DNA of 64,000 nt. Origin: Sipunculus nudus (taxonomy: Eukaryota > Annelida > Sipuncula > Golfingiida > Sipunculidae). Location: NCBI GenBank assembly GCA_026874595.1, contig CM049310.1, positions 41,421,558 through 41,485,557 of the forward strand, given 5' to 3'. Shown here one piece after another: positions 24,613 through 35,164 of this stretch; the first letter of the stretch is position 1, and the number at the start of each line of letters is the position of its first letter. Below the pieces are notes generated by a model. The model was given only the letters and a program-made list of their open reading frames with translations, did not search any database and was not told the DNA's origin. The position numbers and the translations under genes are program-made.

Positions 24613-25372
24613 TTGACTCTAATAAAGAGTTTGATGCTACGGAGGCCAACGTGCCGTCTGATTAAAAAAAAATCCGTAGCTTGCTGGGTAAAAACCTCAG
24701 TTGATTCCTGCGAGGAATGTAATAAGGCTAGGTCCATTCAAGGCTCCTGCGAGGAGTATCCTATAAATAAGGCTAAGTCCTTTTATGACTCTTCTGAGAG
24801 TAGAAGGTCCTCTTATAACGTAGAGAAGTTTGTTTCTGCTGAGGCAAATTCCTGTATCGACTCCCATGAGGAGTTTGATTGTAATAAGGATTTAGATTCC
24901 TTTAATGACTCTGAAAAAGAGTGTATGACCGATACTATCAGTGTCGGTTCTTTGTTTGATGAAACTGAGGTAGTAGATTCCTCTCCTGACTCTGAAATTG
25001 ATTTATTTGAGCCATTCATACATGATGGTTTTGCATGGTGACACTGGTACAGGCCAAACTCTCATGTTTGCAAACACTTTGCCATTTTCTTATAGGTCTT
25101 TTACTGGTGCACATGCACTTGTTAATGGTATGTTTTCAGACAAGCACACTATAGTTCCGCTTCACAGTATACATTTAAACTCAGATTTGATTTCTGGGAA
25201 TATTGCTGTGGGCATAATTACTATTTTACTCTTTATGGGAATTCAGTTGCTGCCAGGCAATGATGTTGCAGGTTACAAAGTAAAGCCTGTACCAGTAGTG
25301 ACAGAAAAGCCGTCACTTGATCAGGACACTGATCCTGAAAGTCAGCAAACTAGATCTTTGGCCTGTTACTAG
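24613..25372 (+). pseudogene. linker and aspartic protease of the Gmr1-like element
   Basis: A long Ser/Asp/Glu-rich linker is open to 25041, ending FEPFIHDGFAW. After a frameshift, the protease continues from about 25030 with GDTGTGQTLMFANTLPF, where DTG is the catalytic triad. It runs on through VPLHSIHLNSDLISGN and ends with the family motif LLPGNDVAGYKV. The usual DTGAS active-site loop is DTGTG here. Stop at 25372. Confidence 0.8.
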
Positions 25373-25439
25373 ATCTATGGCCCAGATAAACACACATGAG
25401 GATAATGGTCCAGATAATAACACTCTAGGTGTCACTGAT

Positions 25440-26190
25440 GCAACATTTTCAAGGTCAGAACTTAGCACAATAGCAGAATAGCATAAGGACCCTGATATTT
25501 CATGTTTGTTTCCCAGGGCAGTTTCTAAAGATGAACTGTCACAGAACCCAGTTTGTTTCTATGTTAAAATGGAGTGCTCATGAGTAAATGGCGACCACCT
25601 GATGCATGCGCTGATGATGAGTGGGCCATCGAACATTATATAGTAATGCCCAAAAGCTTTCGCAATAAAATTCTAAGCATGGCACATGAGGCTCCTTTGT
25701 CTGGCCATTTAGGTATAAATAAAACTTATCAGAAAGTTGGCACACCTCAGGACAGATGTTGTACAATATTGTAAATCATGACACACATGCCAGATGGTAG
25801 GCAAGCCCAATCAGAATCTTCCTAAGGCCCCACTTAGGTTTATTTCTGCTTTCGAGGAACTATTTATTAGGAATATTGTTGATTGTGTTGGACTGCTGTC
25901 AAAAACAAAATCTGTACATGAATACTTGCTGACAATTATGTGCGCATCTACCAGGTTCCCTGAGGCAATACCATTGCGCAAAATTAATGCCAAAAGTGTT
26001 GTCAAGGCTCTGACCAAGTTTTTTTTACAACTTTTGGATTACCAAAATCTGTCCAGTCTGACCAAGGGTCTAATTTTATGTCTGGCTTAATCCATCAAGT
26101 TATGCTTGAGCTAGGTATAAAACAGTACAGCTCTTCGCCATACCATCCTGAAAGTCAGGGTGCCTCGAGCGTTTTCACCAGACAGTAAAC
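25440..26190 (+). pseudogene. integrase of the Gmr1-like element, first part
   Basis: Pieces in order are KDPDISCLFPRAVSKDE, NGVLMSKWRPPDAC and IVMPKSFRNKILSMAHEAP, followed by the zinc-binding His pair (H in MAHE and in GHLG). The Cys pair (YCK and HTCQMVGKPNQ) has one codon turned into a stop. The catalytic core follows: first Asp in VDCVG, LLTIMCASTRFPEAIPL, second Asp in SDQGSNF, and Glu in LERFHQ after YHPESQGA. Frameshifts occur near 25770, 26040 and 26160. The frame is cut at about 26190-26212 by a repeat-rich insertion and resumes at 28503. Its position upstream of RT is the striking feature. Confidence 0.85.
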
Positions 26191-26212
26191 AAGTGACCCA
26201 TTGGTCATGATG

Positions 26213-28498
26213 CTCAGCCGACTGCATGTTGACAATAATTCCTTGCATAGGGAACTAATTAAGATAATGTAGGTGGCACCATCATTCATGCAAGTTAGCT
26301 TAAGTTCATTAAGACGCATAAGCACACCCAATAAGACAATCCTTTCAGCAATTCCTGAGGAATCTCCCAATTTGTATGTATTTTGCATTATTTTTAGGAT
26401 GCTCAGACATGCCGCATTAGTTGGAAAAATGAGTTATAAACACCTATAATTTCAAGTTTTTTTCAAGGAGACATCTTATGGACCTCCCTGGATGTCAAAT
26501 GTGAATTCTAGGTCCAATATTTATGATTTGTGCCCTGCTTTTGTTTTAAACTTTTAATTGTTTTGAGGGCACTTTTGTGCGCCATAGCTCAAATGGTATT
26601 GGTAAGAGAGACCTAATTTCAGATTTTCTTGGAGACTTTTCATGAATCTTCCAGGATGTCAAGTTGAAAGGTTCTATGAGACTTTTCATGGGCCTCCCTG
26701 CATGTCAAGATACTAGATTCTAGGTCAAGTCATTACAATATATGCCCTGTTAACAGATGACCACATCTTAAAAAGCCAAAAACAACGAAAAAAAAAATCT
26801 TTAAAAAATATTCGGGTGGCACCACCAGTCTGCAGACTGATGAAACATTCAATGAAAAATATATACATGCAAAGAATGCATTAGCTGTTGAGATACTAGT
26901 GCTTTTGTATCAATTTTTCCATAACTCTGGGGGGTACTTCGAAGCAACATAGCTGAGAGGTTTTGGGTAACAGAGACCTAATTTTACGTTTCCTTAGAGA
27001 CGTTTCATGGGCCTCCCTGCATATCATGGAAGAAGATTGTAGTCCAGCTGTTACGATTTGTGCCCTGTTAACAGATGACCACATGTTTAAATGTATCAAT
27101 AAAATAGAGAAAAAAATGTTTGAAATAAAAAAAATTGCAGGTGGCGCCTCCAGTCCACAGGAACTAATTAAACACTCCACGATCAATATCCATGCAAAGA
27201 ATCATGGTGATCAATGTATAAGTTGATCAGATATATGAGCTTTTCTATCAAATTTTCAATTATTCTTGGTGGTACTTCAGAGCGGCATAGCCGGAAAAAT
27301 ATGGGTAACAGAGACCTTATTATAGGTTTCCAAAGAAATTTTAATGAACCTCTCTGGATATTAAGCTAAAAGATTCTAGGTCCAGCGGTTACAATGTGTG
27401 CCCTGTTAACAGATGACCGCATCTTTAAAGGTATCAAAAATACAGAAAGAACATAGAAAAATTTAAAAAAAGTTGCAGGTGGTGCCACCAGTTCAAAGAA
27501 ACTCATTAAACACTCCATGATCAATATCCATACAAATGATCATGGTGATCAATGTATTAGTTGTTCAAATACTTGAGCTTTTGTTTAAATTTTTTCATTA
27601 TTCTGGGGGGGGGGGGGGGGGGGGGGGGGAATTAAGAGCCCCATGGCTGAAAGAATATGGGTAACAGAGACCTAATATCAGGTTTCCAAGAAGATTTTTC
27701 ATGGACCTCTCTGAATGTCAAGTAAAAAGATTATAGGTCTAACGGTTACGATTCTTGCCCTGTTAACAGATGACCACATCTTTAAATGTCTCAACAAGAG
27801 AGAGAGAGAGAGAGAAAACAAAAATGAATAAAAATAAAAAAATTGCAGGTAGCGCCACCAGACCGCAGAGTCTCATTAAACACTCCACGATCAATATCCA
27901 GGCAAAGAATCATGATGATCAATGTATTAATTGTTTAGATACTACAGCTTTTGTATCAGACTTTTCATTATTCTGGGGGGTACTTCGGAGCGCAATAGCT
28001 GGAAAAATATGGGCAACAGAGACTATATTATAGGTTTCCAAAGAAATTTTTCATGGTCCTCACTGGATATTAAGCTGAAAGATTTTAGGTCCAGCGGTTA
28101 CAATGTGTGCCCTGTTAACAGATGACCGCGTCATTAAAGGTATCAAAAATACAGAAAAAAAATTCGAAAAAGATACAGGTTGCGCGACCAGTCCGCTGAA
28201 ACTGATTAAACACTCCATGATAAATATCCATGCAAAAATCATGATGATCAATCAATTAGTTGTTCAAATACTTGAGCTTTTGTATCAATTTTTTTTATTA
28301 TTCTGGGGGGGGGGGGGTTACTTTGGAGCACTATGGCTGGAAGAATATGGATAAACAGAGACCTAATTTCAGGTTTCCAAGAAGATTTTCCATGGACCTC
28401 TCTGGATGTCAAGTGGGAAGATTCTAGGTATAGAGGTTACAATTTGTGACGGACAAAGAGTAATTGCTAAAGCTCAGATGACTTACAGTCAGCTGAGC
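26213..28498. mobile_element. insertion of ~340-bp repeat units within integrase, with short inverted ends
   Basis: The block starts near CTCAGCCGACTG and ends with CAGTCAGCTGAG, its near-perfect reverse complement, directly before integrase resumes. Inside, the phrase 'ccctgttaacagatgacc' recurs near 26746, 27064, 27400, 27757 and 28108 (steps of about 318-358 bp). Each unit also holds a GGTGGCGCCACC-like core and 'attctgggggg' that expands to long G runs (27605-27629, 28304-28317). The coding value is nil. The inverted ends suggest one non-autonomous element carrying an internal tandem array. Confidence 0.7.
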
Positions 28499-28502
28499 TA
28501 AA

Positions 28503-29045
28503 AACATGATTGGGACTTATTGTTATGACACCCAGAAAGACTGGGAAGAAGAAATCCACCTATTGCTGATTGCTGTCAGAGAATCATTTCAAGAGTCCTT
28601 GGGTTTCAGTCCATTTGAACTAGTTATTGGACACTCAGTTCGCGGTCCATTACAACTGCTTAAAGGAAAACTCTTGTGTGAAAATCCTGATTCTCTTAGT
28701 TTGTTACAGTATGTCTCAGCCTTTCGCACTAAACTTTACAATGGTTGTGAGATTGCAAAGTCAAATCTAAAATCTGTACACAAAGTTAAATGAAAACAAA
28801 GTATGACAAGTACACTGTAAGTGGGACGTTTGAGCCTGATGAAAAGGTCCTTGCCTTACTTCCCATCCCTTGCAGACCTCTGCAAGCTAGGTATTTTGGT
28901 CCTAACACTATTTAGATGAAAGTAAGTGATTTATATTACATACTGTTGACACCAGATGGGCGTAAGATGAAACAACTGTGCCATGTTAACATGTTGAAAC
29001 CATATTATGACAGAAATAGCACATCACATGCTGTACATAATGGTT
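28503..29045 (+). pseudogene. integrase of the Gmr1-like element, C-terminal part with GPY/F-like module
   Basis: This resumes integrase after the insertion. MIGTYCYDTQKDWEEEIHLLL, then VRESFQESLGFSPFELV, then GHSVRGPLQLLK is the region downstream of the catalytic Glu. From about 28800 comes the module YTVSGTFEPDEKVLALLP, PLQARYFGP (the GPY/F position), SDLYYILLTPDGRK and CHVNMLKPYYDR. This typically ends a Ty3/gypsy integrase, yet RT follows it here. Confidence 0.85.
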
Positions 29046-29080
29046 AAAGTAGATACTGATTGTAAGTGTGATGTAGACAT

Positions 29081-29975
29081 TCAGTGTGGTACAGTACCAC
29101 TAAAAAACTCAGACATGCTTAACAACCTTGATGCCAAACTGTCACACCTTACCGCACAACAACAACAAGGCCTCAAGAACCTGCTGCGAATTTTGTAAAT
29201 TTGTTTATTGACATTCCAACGCGAACTTACATATTGTGCCATGACGTCGATGCACGCGAGGCAAGCGCAGTCAAGCAGCATCCTTATAGACTGAATCCAG
29301 GAAAGCAAAAATATCTACAGGATGAGGTTTAATATTTGCTGGACAATGATTTTATTGAACCTAGTAACAGTAACTGGAGTTCACCATGTATTCTTGTGCC
29401 ATAACCTGATGGAATTTACCGTATGTGCACAGATTATCGAAAACTGAGCTCTGTCACCAAGACCGACACGTTCCCGATTCCGAGGCTCGATGCTTGTATT
29501 GATAGAGTCGGTAGCTGCAGATATGTCTCCAAGTTTGACTTGCTAAAAAGATTCTGGCAAGTTCCGCTGACAGAACGAGCAAAAGAAGTGTCCGCATTTG
29601 TGACGCCGCAAGGACTGTATCAGTATAAAGTTTGGCATGAAAAACTCGCCAGCCACGTTCCAGCGCCACATCCATATGGTTGTCAAAGACATTCAGGGAT
29701 GCGACGCATATATATTGATGACCTTATCGTGTACAGCGACACCTCGGAGAAACATCTGCAAGTTCTTTGAAAGACTCAGTGAAGCACGTCTGACCATCAA
29801 CTTAGTTAAATCTGAGTTTTGTCATACACAAGTAACATTTTTGGGTCATATTTTAGGGCAGGGTCAAGTTAAACCTGTTGATGCTAAAATAAGTGCTACT
29901 TCTGCATTTCCTGGACCAGAAAACAAAAAGCAAATAATGCGTTTTCTTGGTATGGTTGGATATTAAAGGAAGTTT
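29081..29975 (+). pseudogene. reverse transcriptase of the Gmr1-like element
   Basis: Starts LKNSDMLNNLDAKLSHLT. Then come KQHPYRLNPGKQ, FIEPSNSNWSSPCILVP, RMCTDYRKLSSVTK and FPIPRLDACIDRVG. FDLLKRFWQVPLTERA holds the first catalytic Asp; the active-site loop IDDLIVYSD has YIDD, near 29710-29735. It continues with FCHTQVTFLGHILGQGQVKP and FLGMVGY, in frames that shift near 29640 and 29770. Several stops break it. Confidence 0.88.
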
Positions 29976-30501
29976 TGTCCAAATTTGTTTCAGCTGTAGC
30001 TGGACCTTTGACTATTTTGCTAAAGAAGAAACAAAAGTTTGTATGGAATGTTCAGTGTGAAAATGCATTTCAGGATTTGAATGCAATTCTGCAAAGTTCA
30101 CCAGTTTTGGTAGCTCCAGACTTTTCTGTACCTTTTAAGATAGCCGTAGATGCTAGTGATACTGCTGCTGCTGTGTTGTTAAAGAAGGCAGTGATGGCAT
30201 ATATCATCAAATTTGTTATTTTACAAGAAAGTTTAATACAAACCAGAAAAACTACACCACTATTGAAAAGGAATGTTTGGGTTTTATTCTGACATTGCAA
30301 CATTTTGAAGTTTATGTTACTTCATTCGTCAAGCCTATCATTGCCTTCAGCGATCACAATCCCCTTATATTCATTTACAAGTTGAAATATAAACATCAAA
30401 TATTGTCGAGATCGAGTTTGTTTTTACAGGATTACAACCTTGAAATCAGACACATTAAAGGGAAAGACAAGGTACTTGCTGATTGCTTATCGAGATGTTG
30501 A
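29976..30501 (+). pseudogene. RNase H of the Gmr1-like element
   Basis: FVWNVQCENAFQDLNAIL and SPVLVAPDFSVPFKI lead to the catalytic VDASDTAAAVLL. Then LTLQHFEVYVTSFVKPII, SDHNPLIFIYKLKYKH and the typical end NLEIRHIKGKDKVLADCLSR. One frameshift near 30195-30290. No coding sequence follows before the LTR. Confidence 0.88.
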
Positions 30502-30547
30502 TGTAATGTTGTAAATAAGATGTTTTTGAGGATTTAGTGATTCTAGT

Positions 30548-31266
30548 CGCCGGGACGGCCCACGTGTGAACCCTGATATGTAGAAACATAGCGTTCGTTG
30601 TTCTAGATGTTTCCTGTAACGTGTGTATTATGGGTTCTTTAGATTGTTCGGGAAATGGAAAGTTATCGGCTTGAGGTGAAAAGTTATAAATATGGGGCTG
30701 TGTTTTGGAGCCAGGAGAGAGAAGAGATATATTCCAGCAGACACAGGAGAGAGTAATTCAGTTTGTGGACTTTTTAAGTGCGGCAGTTATAGATTTTCTT
30801 CTAGATTTGTGATGGATCTTATATAGTCTTCAGTTTGCTTTCGGGATTATAACAAGAATTCACTTTTAGATCATAACAATTGATTTTTTGATTTGAACTG
30901 GACTGTTATTCTCTGGAAAGATTTATGTGAACTTTTCATCTGGTTTATATGCTTTAGAGGACTTGTTGTCGCTGTGACAGTGGTGGTATCCAGGTACCGT
31001 ACACTTTATTTATATACTTGTTTTGGATTACTGTTGTATTGTTGTTATAATGTGTATTTGTATTAATTTAGTGTTTTGTAATGTTAGGATTGTTTAAAAA
31101 ATAAATAATTATTATTTATTTATTAAAAAAAAAACACTGACTTCTTTATTTATTCCCCTAGACATTTCACGCTGCCTAGTGATACAGAATCTGTTTTTTA
31201 ATCTCCATTACAAAAAAAAATTGTTTGTCACGACTATGTGATATGTTGATATTAGGTTCCGTAACA
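30548..31266 (+). repeat. 3' LTR of the Gmr1-like element, 5'-truncated
   Basis: Matches 22510-23234 of the 5' LTR but lacks its first ~160 bp. The polypurine tract expected just before the LTR is also absent, so one deletion probably removed both. It ends GTAACA followed by the target duplication ATAT. Confidence 0.88.
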
Positions 31267-31270
31267 ATAT

Positions 31271-31440
31271 GCCCCCTCTTGATGCTCTTTCCACTCTATT
31301 TTATTAGGCTTTCCCTTTCTAGTCAAATCCGTAAGAGGAGCTGCTATAGTAGCGAAGTTAGGAAATTATATCCTGTAATAACCAACCAACCTATTAAATG
31401 GTCATCTCTTGTTCTTGGTTTAACGTCTTATATCTGGCCC
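31271..31440 (-). pseudogene. Ty3/gypsy RT end / start of RNase H linker, element B (proximal part)
   Basis: Minus strand: GYYRI, a stop, then FPNFATIAAPLTDLTRKGK and IEWKEHQEGAY, the standard segment between RT and RNase H. The frame runs without a break across the insertion point into 22343. Most of the RT catalytic part is deleted: the protease tail is followed directly by this segment. Confidence 0.85.
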
Positions 31441-31871
31441 TATTACGAACTAGATTTTCATGAATGCCCTCAATATTTCCAATAATCAAATCGAACATGG
31501 GATCATCGACACAAGCGTGTTCTGACTACACAGAATGGTGTGTCTATGGGTGTCATGGCCACACGATGTACACTCTCATGGCAATTAACCCAATGACACG
31601 TAGCCTATATCTTAAAATTACAGTTGACCTTTACCTACCAGACTAGTCCTAATAATAACACCAACACAACCGGGGTCTCTCATCACCCTTACATCACTAT
31701 TGTCCACTCCACCCTGGGTACTGGTACAGGACTTTTAGACTGAACCTCCGCAGTCTCATCTAAATTTGTTTCCCTTTCCATGCTAATACACGCAAAACCC
31801 GAGTGAATCACAGTCTGACTAGCTCTCTTGCCTACTTCATCTTCATCACTCTCATTATCCTTTGTTAACAA
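31441..31871 (-). pseudogene. Ty3/gypsy aspartic protease, element B
   Basis: An acidic linker (NESDEDEVGKRAS) leads to VRVMRDPGCVGVIIRTSLVG, where DPG stands in place of the catalytic DTG. It ends DDPMFDLIIGNIEGIHE, the usual flap/C-terminal LIIGNI motif. Stops lie in between. The loss of the catalytic Thr and the stops show decay. Confidence 0.8.
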
Positions 31872-32090
31872 ATTCTTTCAATCTCGTGCAAGATGACCGA
31901 TTATTCTACAATTATATCACCATTACAATTCCGTGCTATATGACCAGTCCTCCCACATTTAAAGCAATTTCAACACTTTCGCGCTATATGACCAATTTTC
32001 TCACATTTGAAACAACAGATCTATTTATCATTCAATATACTGTCAGATACTTCCTGATCTACTCCGGAACTCTCCACTAATGAGGGCCAT
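31872..32090 (-). pseudogene. nucleocapsid with three CCHC zinc knuckles, element B
   Basis: Minus strand: CFKCEKIGHIARKC and CFKCGRTGHIARNC are perfect C-x2-C-x4-H-x4-C knuckles. A third, CRIIGHLARDC, has lost its first Cys. Upstream is SGVDQEVSDSILNDK. This is the end of gag, placed directly upstream of the protease. Confidence 0.82.
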
Positions 32091-33216
32091 CTGGCAGGTT
32101 AAGCCTGCTGGTGGTACAAATATAGTGCTTGCTCCAGCACTCCGTGGTCATATTATATAGCATTTACCCTGTTAATAAAAGCCAGCTACTTTCTGTGTAA
32201 TCACCTCTTTTTACACTATTTTTCAACAGAAGGAGTGAAGGATTTCCTGGATTATTTGTAAGCAGATGGATTGCCTGTTTGTTGGGAAAAAACATCCTGT
32301 TATTAAAAATGCCCGCGACTCATTTTTTAATGGCTATTGAACCTTAAACTACAAAAACTTGTCTAAACCATGTTGAAATCTATTTACTATTACAATTTTT
32401 ATTTTTAATCTGCCAATTAGGTTGATTTAAACCAGATATTTCTTCAACCTCAAGGTGAGGTTGTCAACCTCAGGGTGAGACGAGCCAACTCAATAGGAAA
32501 CACCCCATCAGAGATTGAGTAACATTTGAATATTTTACATATGAAACATATTACATTTGAAATGTCTGTGTTGTGTCAATTTGGTGCCATCATGTGATCC
32601 TAAGTAATCACTGGTGTATAATCCTTATTAATTTTTTGGCCAATGTCATTCAGTAGGAAATGGCACTCAGCTGTTTCATAAATGTTAAAATCTTCAGTAA
32701 ATGTTAAATTTATTTCCACTATGACTTAGTACAGCAATTTATTAACATAACTTCATTATGTGGACTATTTTTATCTTAATTTATGTTTATTGCATCTTAT
32801 TCTCTTAATCTGTTCATTGTTTGCAATACTTTTACACGAAGTGGTTCAGAATCCAGTGTTAAAAGCTCAATATGTATCCAGTCTGATCTATTTCTCCTGT
32901 GATCTTTATGTGGGATTAAATTAAATCTCACGGCTTCTATTTGTGGCTTCAGTAGTTGCCTATGTTATCCATCTGGTAGTATTTAATTCTAATTATCCAT
33001 GGTCAATTACAGATTAATCTAAGTGAAATGGATCCTAGATTATACGCACAGCCCTATGTCCAGCCTACTACTGTGAATCACAGCCTTCAGTCACTAGACA
33101 CTGTTTGAACCACCTGCAGGCCTGTGTGGTCAGCTTGCAGGGAGTTCCGGATAAGGTCCATTCTAACTGCATTATAATGTAACAGCCTATTTGACATTGT
33201 CTGGCCACTTGGTGGG
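32091..33216. other. unclassified segment inside element B
   Basis: The gag coding sequence expected between 34462 and 32090 is not readable here. AT-rich text with phrases like 'agcctgctggtggtacaaata' suggests another inserted repeat. No terminal repeats or coding motifs were found. Confidence 0.4.
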
Positions 33217-34461
33217 TAAAGCCGTGGTCCCAACCCGCCGTTCTTGCAAGTGCGTGCTGTCTACTTGCAAAATAGTGGGCAAAATTTGGGGATCCGTCCG
33301 TGGTGAGTACCGCCTACGTGCGGATTTGGGAGCACGCATAGCACTTTTAGTGTACGAGGAATATTCGCTGCGTTCGGGCTACGGATTCACCCCCGACATC
33401 GAGCGGAAAAACTCACGTTCATCGCGCTTGCACGCACTTACAACATGCGAGTGAGTAAGGACACCATACACCATGATCAGCACGTGTAAGTACGGCCTAC
33501 GTGCGATAATGTGGCATTCGCACGGAGATTTACATTACAAACACGTTGTAAGCCGGTTCAACTGACTTACCTACGATGCACGCTAACGCTCACGGGCCAC
33601 GCCTTGCGCAACCGTGCGAGTGACGTGCCTTAACGTACCCCTCCCTACTCTTGCCAATCGCTCCCCTAGTTTTCAGGAAAAAATATGTGGCGGCCGTGGC
33701 CTCCCCCAAAAAAGTACTGACTAAAAACAGGCACAGTGAGTTGTGACATGGGCTTTACGGTTTACATTCAACCTACCAGGTTGATGTCTACATTCAAGTT
33801 GTGTGTTCCCGGCAACTAAGAACCTTTCTGCCAAATCGGCAAAATCTGACAAAAAAGCTGGGGCTGCATGACGCAGGTGTACAGTTTAATCAACAGGACA
33901 AGAGTTAAGCCCAAGTCACAACCAACCGTGCGTGTTTTTAGTCCGTATGTTTTTTGGGGAGGCCAGGGCCCCAACGTTTTCCTGAAACGTGGGGAGGGAG
34001 TGGCAAGAGTGGGGGAGGGAGTACGTCAACCCACGTCACTCGCACGGTTGCGCAAGGTGTTAGTAGGTGGCCCGTGAGCGGTTGCGTGCATAGTACGTTG
34101 CGCACGTGGCGAGTTGTGCGTGCTTACAACGTGTTTGTAACGTACGATCTCCGTGCGAATGCCACGTTATCGCACGGAAGCCGTACTTACACGTGCTGCT
34201 CACGTACGGTGTCCTTATTGTTGTAAGTGCGTGCAAGTGCGATGAACGTGAGTTTTTCCGCCCGTTGTCGTTGTCCTTAGCACGACCGCATCCCGAATGC
34301 AGCGAAAATTCTCATTGCACTTAAGGTGTACGGCGTGTCTGCGTGCGCCCAAATCCGTACTGAGGCGATACTCGCCACGTACGGTTCCCCAAATTTTGCC
34401 CACGTTTTTGCAAGTAGACAGCAAGCACTTGCAAGTACGGCGGGTTGTGACCATGGCTTTA
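33217..34461. mobile_element. foldback (hairpin) element, ~1.25 kb
   Basis: The left arm (about 33217-33775) and right arm (about 33900-34461) are reverse complements over almost their whole length, around a ~125-base loop. Ends are TAAAGCC and GGCTTTA. Arms are rich in CG and in phrases like 'cgcacggttgcgcaagg', 'ttacaacgtg' and 'caagtagacagca', unlike the AT-rich surroundings. Several long open frames in it are by-products of the GC-rich arms. It interrupts gag of element B right after EQFIKA. No target duplication is evident. Confidence 0.85.
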
Positions 34462-34640
34462 ATGAACTGCTCCTTTACTATCAATTCACATAGTTCCTCA
34501 GATGTACTGTCAGTATGAGATAACTCTGTCCATCCTTTTCAATATCCCCTTCAGTCTAACGATAAATTGACCCGGACTCTCTGAGTCCTCTGACTTACAC
34601 TCTTAAACTAACCCTGAAACGATCTTCCGTATGGCCATAT
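34462..34640 (-). pseudogene. gag (SCAN-like) fragment, element B
   Basis: Minus strand, with one frameshift: SESPGQFIVRLKGILKR, then WTELSHTDSTSEELCELIV, then KEQFIKA. This is the SCAN-like segment of Ty3/gypsy capsids (LxxLxxxEQF pattern). It stops at the border of the foldback element. Confidence 0.75.
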
Positions 34641-34894
34641 CTATTTAACAAGACAATTAATAGATATTATTAATAGATTTTAATGGTAAATCAATGCCAC
34701 GTACAGTGCAATATCGAACTTTTTCAGTATATCGTATTATATATACATCTATCAACTCCCTTTTGAATATTTTAAAACTAGAAGTGATAGAAGAAATTTA
34801 TCTTGCAAGAACTCTTCACGAGTAATCAACCAGGACCGCGTAAACGTCAATGACAACCGACATGTGGGCGCATATTGGGGTTGGAACCAGTCTA

Positions 34895-35164
34895 TCAGAA
34901 GTTCAGGAGTTGCATTTGAGAGTACTGAAGATGGCGTTGTGCGCCCGTCTGTATAATTGGCTGAGGGCCGAATAGAGCGGGGTACCGGTCTACAGTTTTT
35001 CTTTCTTTAGAAAAGAGCAAAACGGATCTCAAAACGAGGCTCTGTGTTGCCCCGGTATCCCTTATGATTTTCATTCGAACCTTCCTTGAAAAGTTTCCCT
35101 CCAACTCAACAAAACCGTCTGACACAAGGGCTGAAACTTTTTTCGACAGAGTTTTGTTTATCAC
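34895..35164 (-). pseudogene. aspartic protease, element A
   Basis: Open frame with SDGFVELEGNFSRKVRMKI, then IRDTGATQSLVLRSVLLFS. DTGA is the catalytic triad region of a retropepsin. Downstream the similarity fades after KERKT. It follows the CCHC region on the same strand. Confidence 0.78.

Larger units (their letters stand above)
22348..31266 (+). mobile_element. Gmr1-like LTR retrotransposon (Ty3/gypsy with integrase before RT)
   Basis: An almost full-length 8.9-kb element. Order: 5' LTR, primer site, gag, protease, integrase, GPY/F-like module, reverse transcriptase, RNase H, 3' LTR. It is flanked by ATAT at 22344-22347 and 31267-31270. Removing the element and one ATAT restores an open reading frame in the host element on the other strand, which fixes the boundaries. 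Integrase before RT is the copia-type order, but the domains are Ty3/gypsy-like; this combination defines the Gmr1 group. Many stops and frameshifts, a 2.3-kb insertion in integrase and a 5'-shortened 3' LTR show it is dead. Confidence 0.88.

Noticed and set aside
24813-25019. Minus-strand Ser-rich open frame
   Set aside because: Antisense shadow of the Ser/Asp/Glu-rich linker of the Gmr1-like element.
33868-34518. Several overlapping open frames of 70-90 codons
   Set aside because: They are on both strands of a perfect GC-rich inverted repeat and have no motif.
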